The position numbers and the translations under genes were made by a program. This document shows, piece by piece, positions 63,949 to 64,000 of a stretch of 64,000 bases of DNA (the stretch's first letter is position 1; every line of letters begins with the position of its first letter). The DNA lies in assembly GCF_004168625.1 (NCBI RefSeq), contig NZ_SDWW01000018.1, forward strand, positions 16,767 through 80,766. The letters run 5' to 3'. This DNA comes from Pengzhenrongella frigida (GTDB lineage: Bacteria; Actinomycetota; Actinomycetes; Actinomycetales; Cellulomonadaceae). The notes below the pieces were generated by a model, which saw only the letters and a program-made list of their open reading frames with translations, was not told where the DNA came from and did no database searches.

Positions 63949-64000
63949 ATGGCACGCTCAAGATTGTCCGCTCAGGACCACAAAGACGGAGTTGCGGCAG
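63949..64000 (+). CDS. Possible start of the next gene (cut by window end)
   Basis: An ATG at 63949 (or GTG at 63943) opens 17 codons, MARSRLSAQDHKDGVAA, without a stop before the edge. It may be the N terminus of a heavy-metal P-type ATPase; too little is visible to be sure. Confidence 0.3.
   Translation, partial: MARSRLSAQDHKDGVAA

Overview
The window comes from a very GC-rich actinomycete. Many genes use GTG starts, stop and start codons often overlap by 4 bp, and several transcripts look leaderless. A family 9 cellulase lipoprotein preceded by a CelR-like box (TGGGAACGCTTCCA) points to a cellulolytic member of the Cellulomonas group (Micrococcales). That placement is an inference from gene content, not a database match. 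I saw no tRNA, rRNA, CRISPR array, insertion sequence or prophage.

Layout. (1) 1-11006 is mostly core genes: a membrane alpha/beta hydrolase cut by the window edge, a ClC channel, a small membrane protein, an EAL-DICT phosphodiesterase, a formate/nitrite channel, a bifunctional PBP with PASTA, class I FBP aldolase, a VOC protein and a small HNH-like protein. (2) 11040-16464 is an export locus: TetR, a palindromic operator, an MMPL/RND pump fused to a decayed ABC-ATPase domain, and a YhgE/Pip protein. (3) 16540-25530 holds a GntR-MFS pair, two hydrolases, SulP, PPK2, a small GNAT, a small Cys/His protein and a chemoreceptor. (4) 25791-27515 is a family-A polymerase paralogue.

(5) 27618-36297 is the most striking region: seven genes on one strand, MFS, Aes-type acetyl esterase, CaiA-like dehydrogenase, CaiB-like CoA-transferase, CaiC-like CoA ligase, a double-hotdog MaoC/hydratase-2 protein and a sugar-porter-type MFS. 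A large LuxR-type (LAL) regulator faces it. This is a carnitine/crotonobetaine-type CoA pathway in which CaiD (crotonase) appears to be replaced by an unrelated hydratase, CaiT by MFS carriers, and an acyl-ester hydrolase is added. I consider it the best candidate here for an undescribed system.

(6) 38983-43902: DUF4389 protein, Dps with a 19-bp-stem terminator, and a molybdate locus (HTH-Mop protein, ModA, ModB, ModC). (7) 43903-50182: a frameshifted pyruvate-oxidase-like gene, arsA and arsD, a divergent arsR with a 36-bp dyad operator, and an AspT/YidE-type transporter; no ArsB/Acr3 or ArsC is present. (8) 50166-56520: a DUF6544-like pseudogene with an internal deletion, ilvD, a lone lycopene cyclase, a CPBP protease, a transglutaminase-like protein and a methyltransferase. 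(9) 56552-61612: an APC permease, an ethanolamine-phosphate/phosphohydroxylysine phospho-lyase-like enzyme and a GntR/UTRA regulator, divergent from an APH-fold kinase; together they form a predicted kinase plus phospho-lyase route for an amino alcohol. (10) 61698-64000: GH9 cellulase, a heavy-metal-associated domain protein lacking CxxC, and possibly the first codons of another gene.
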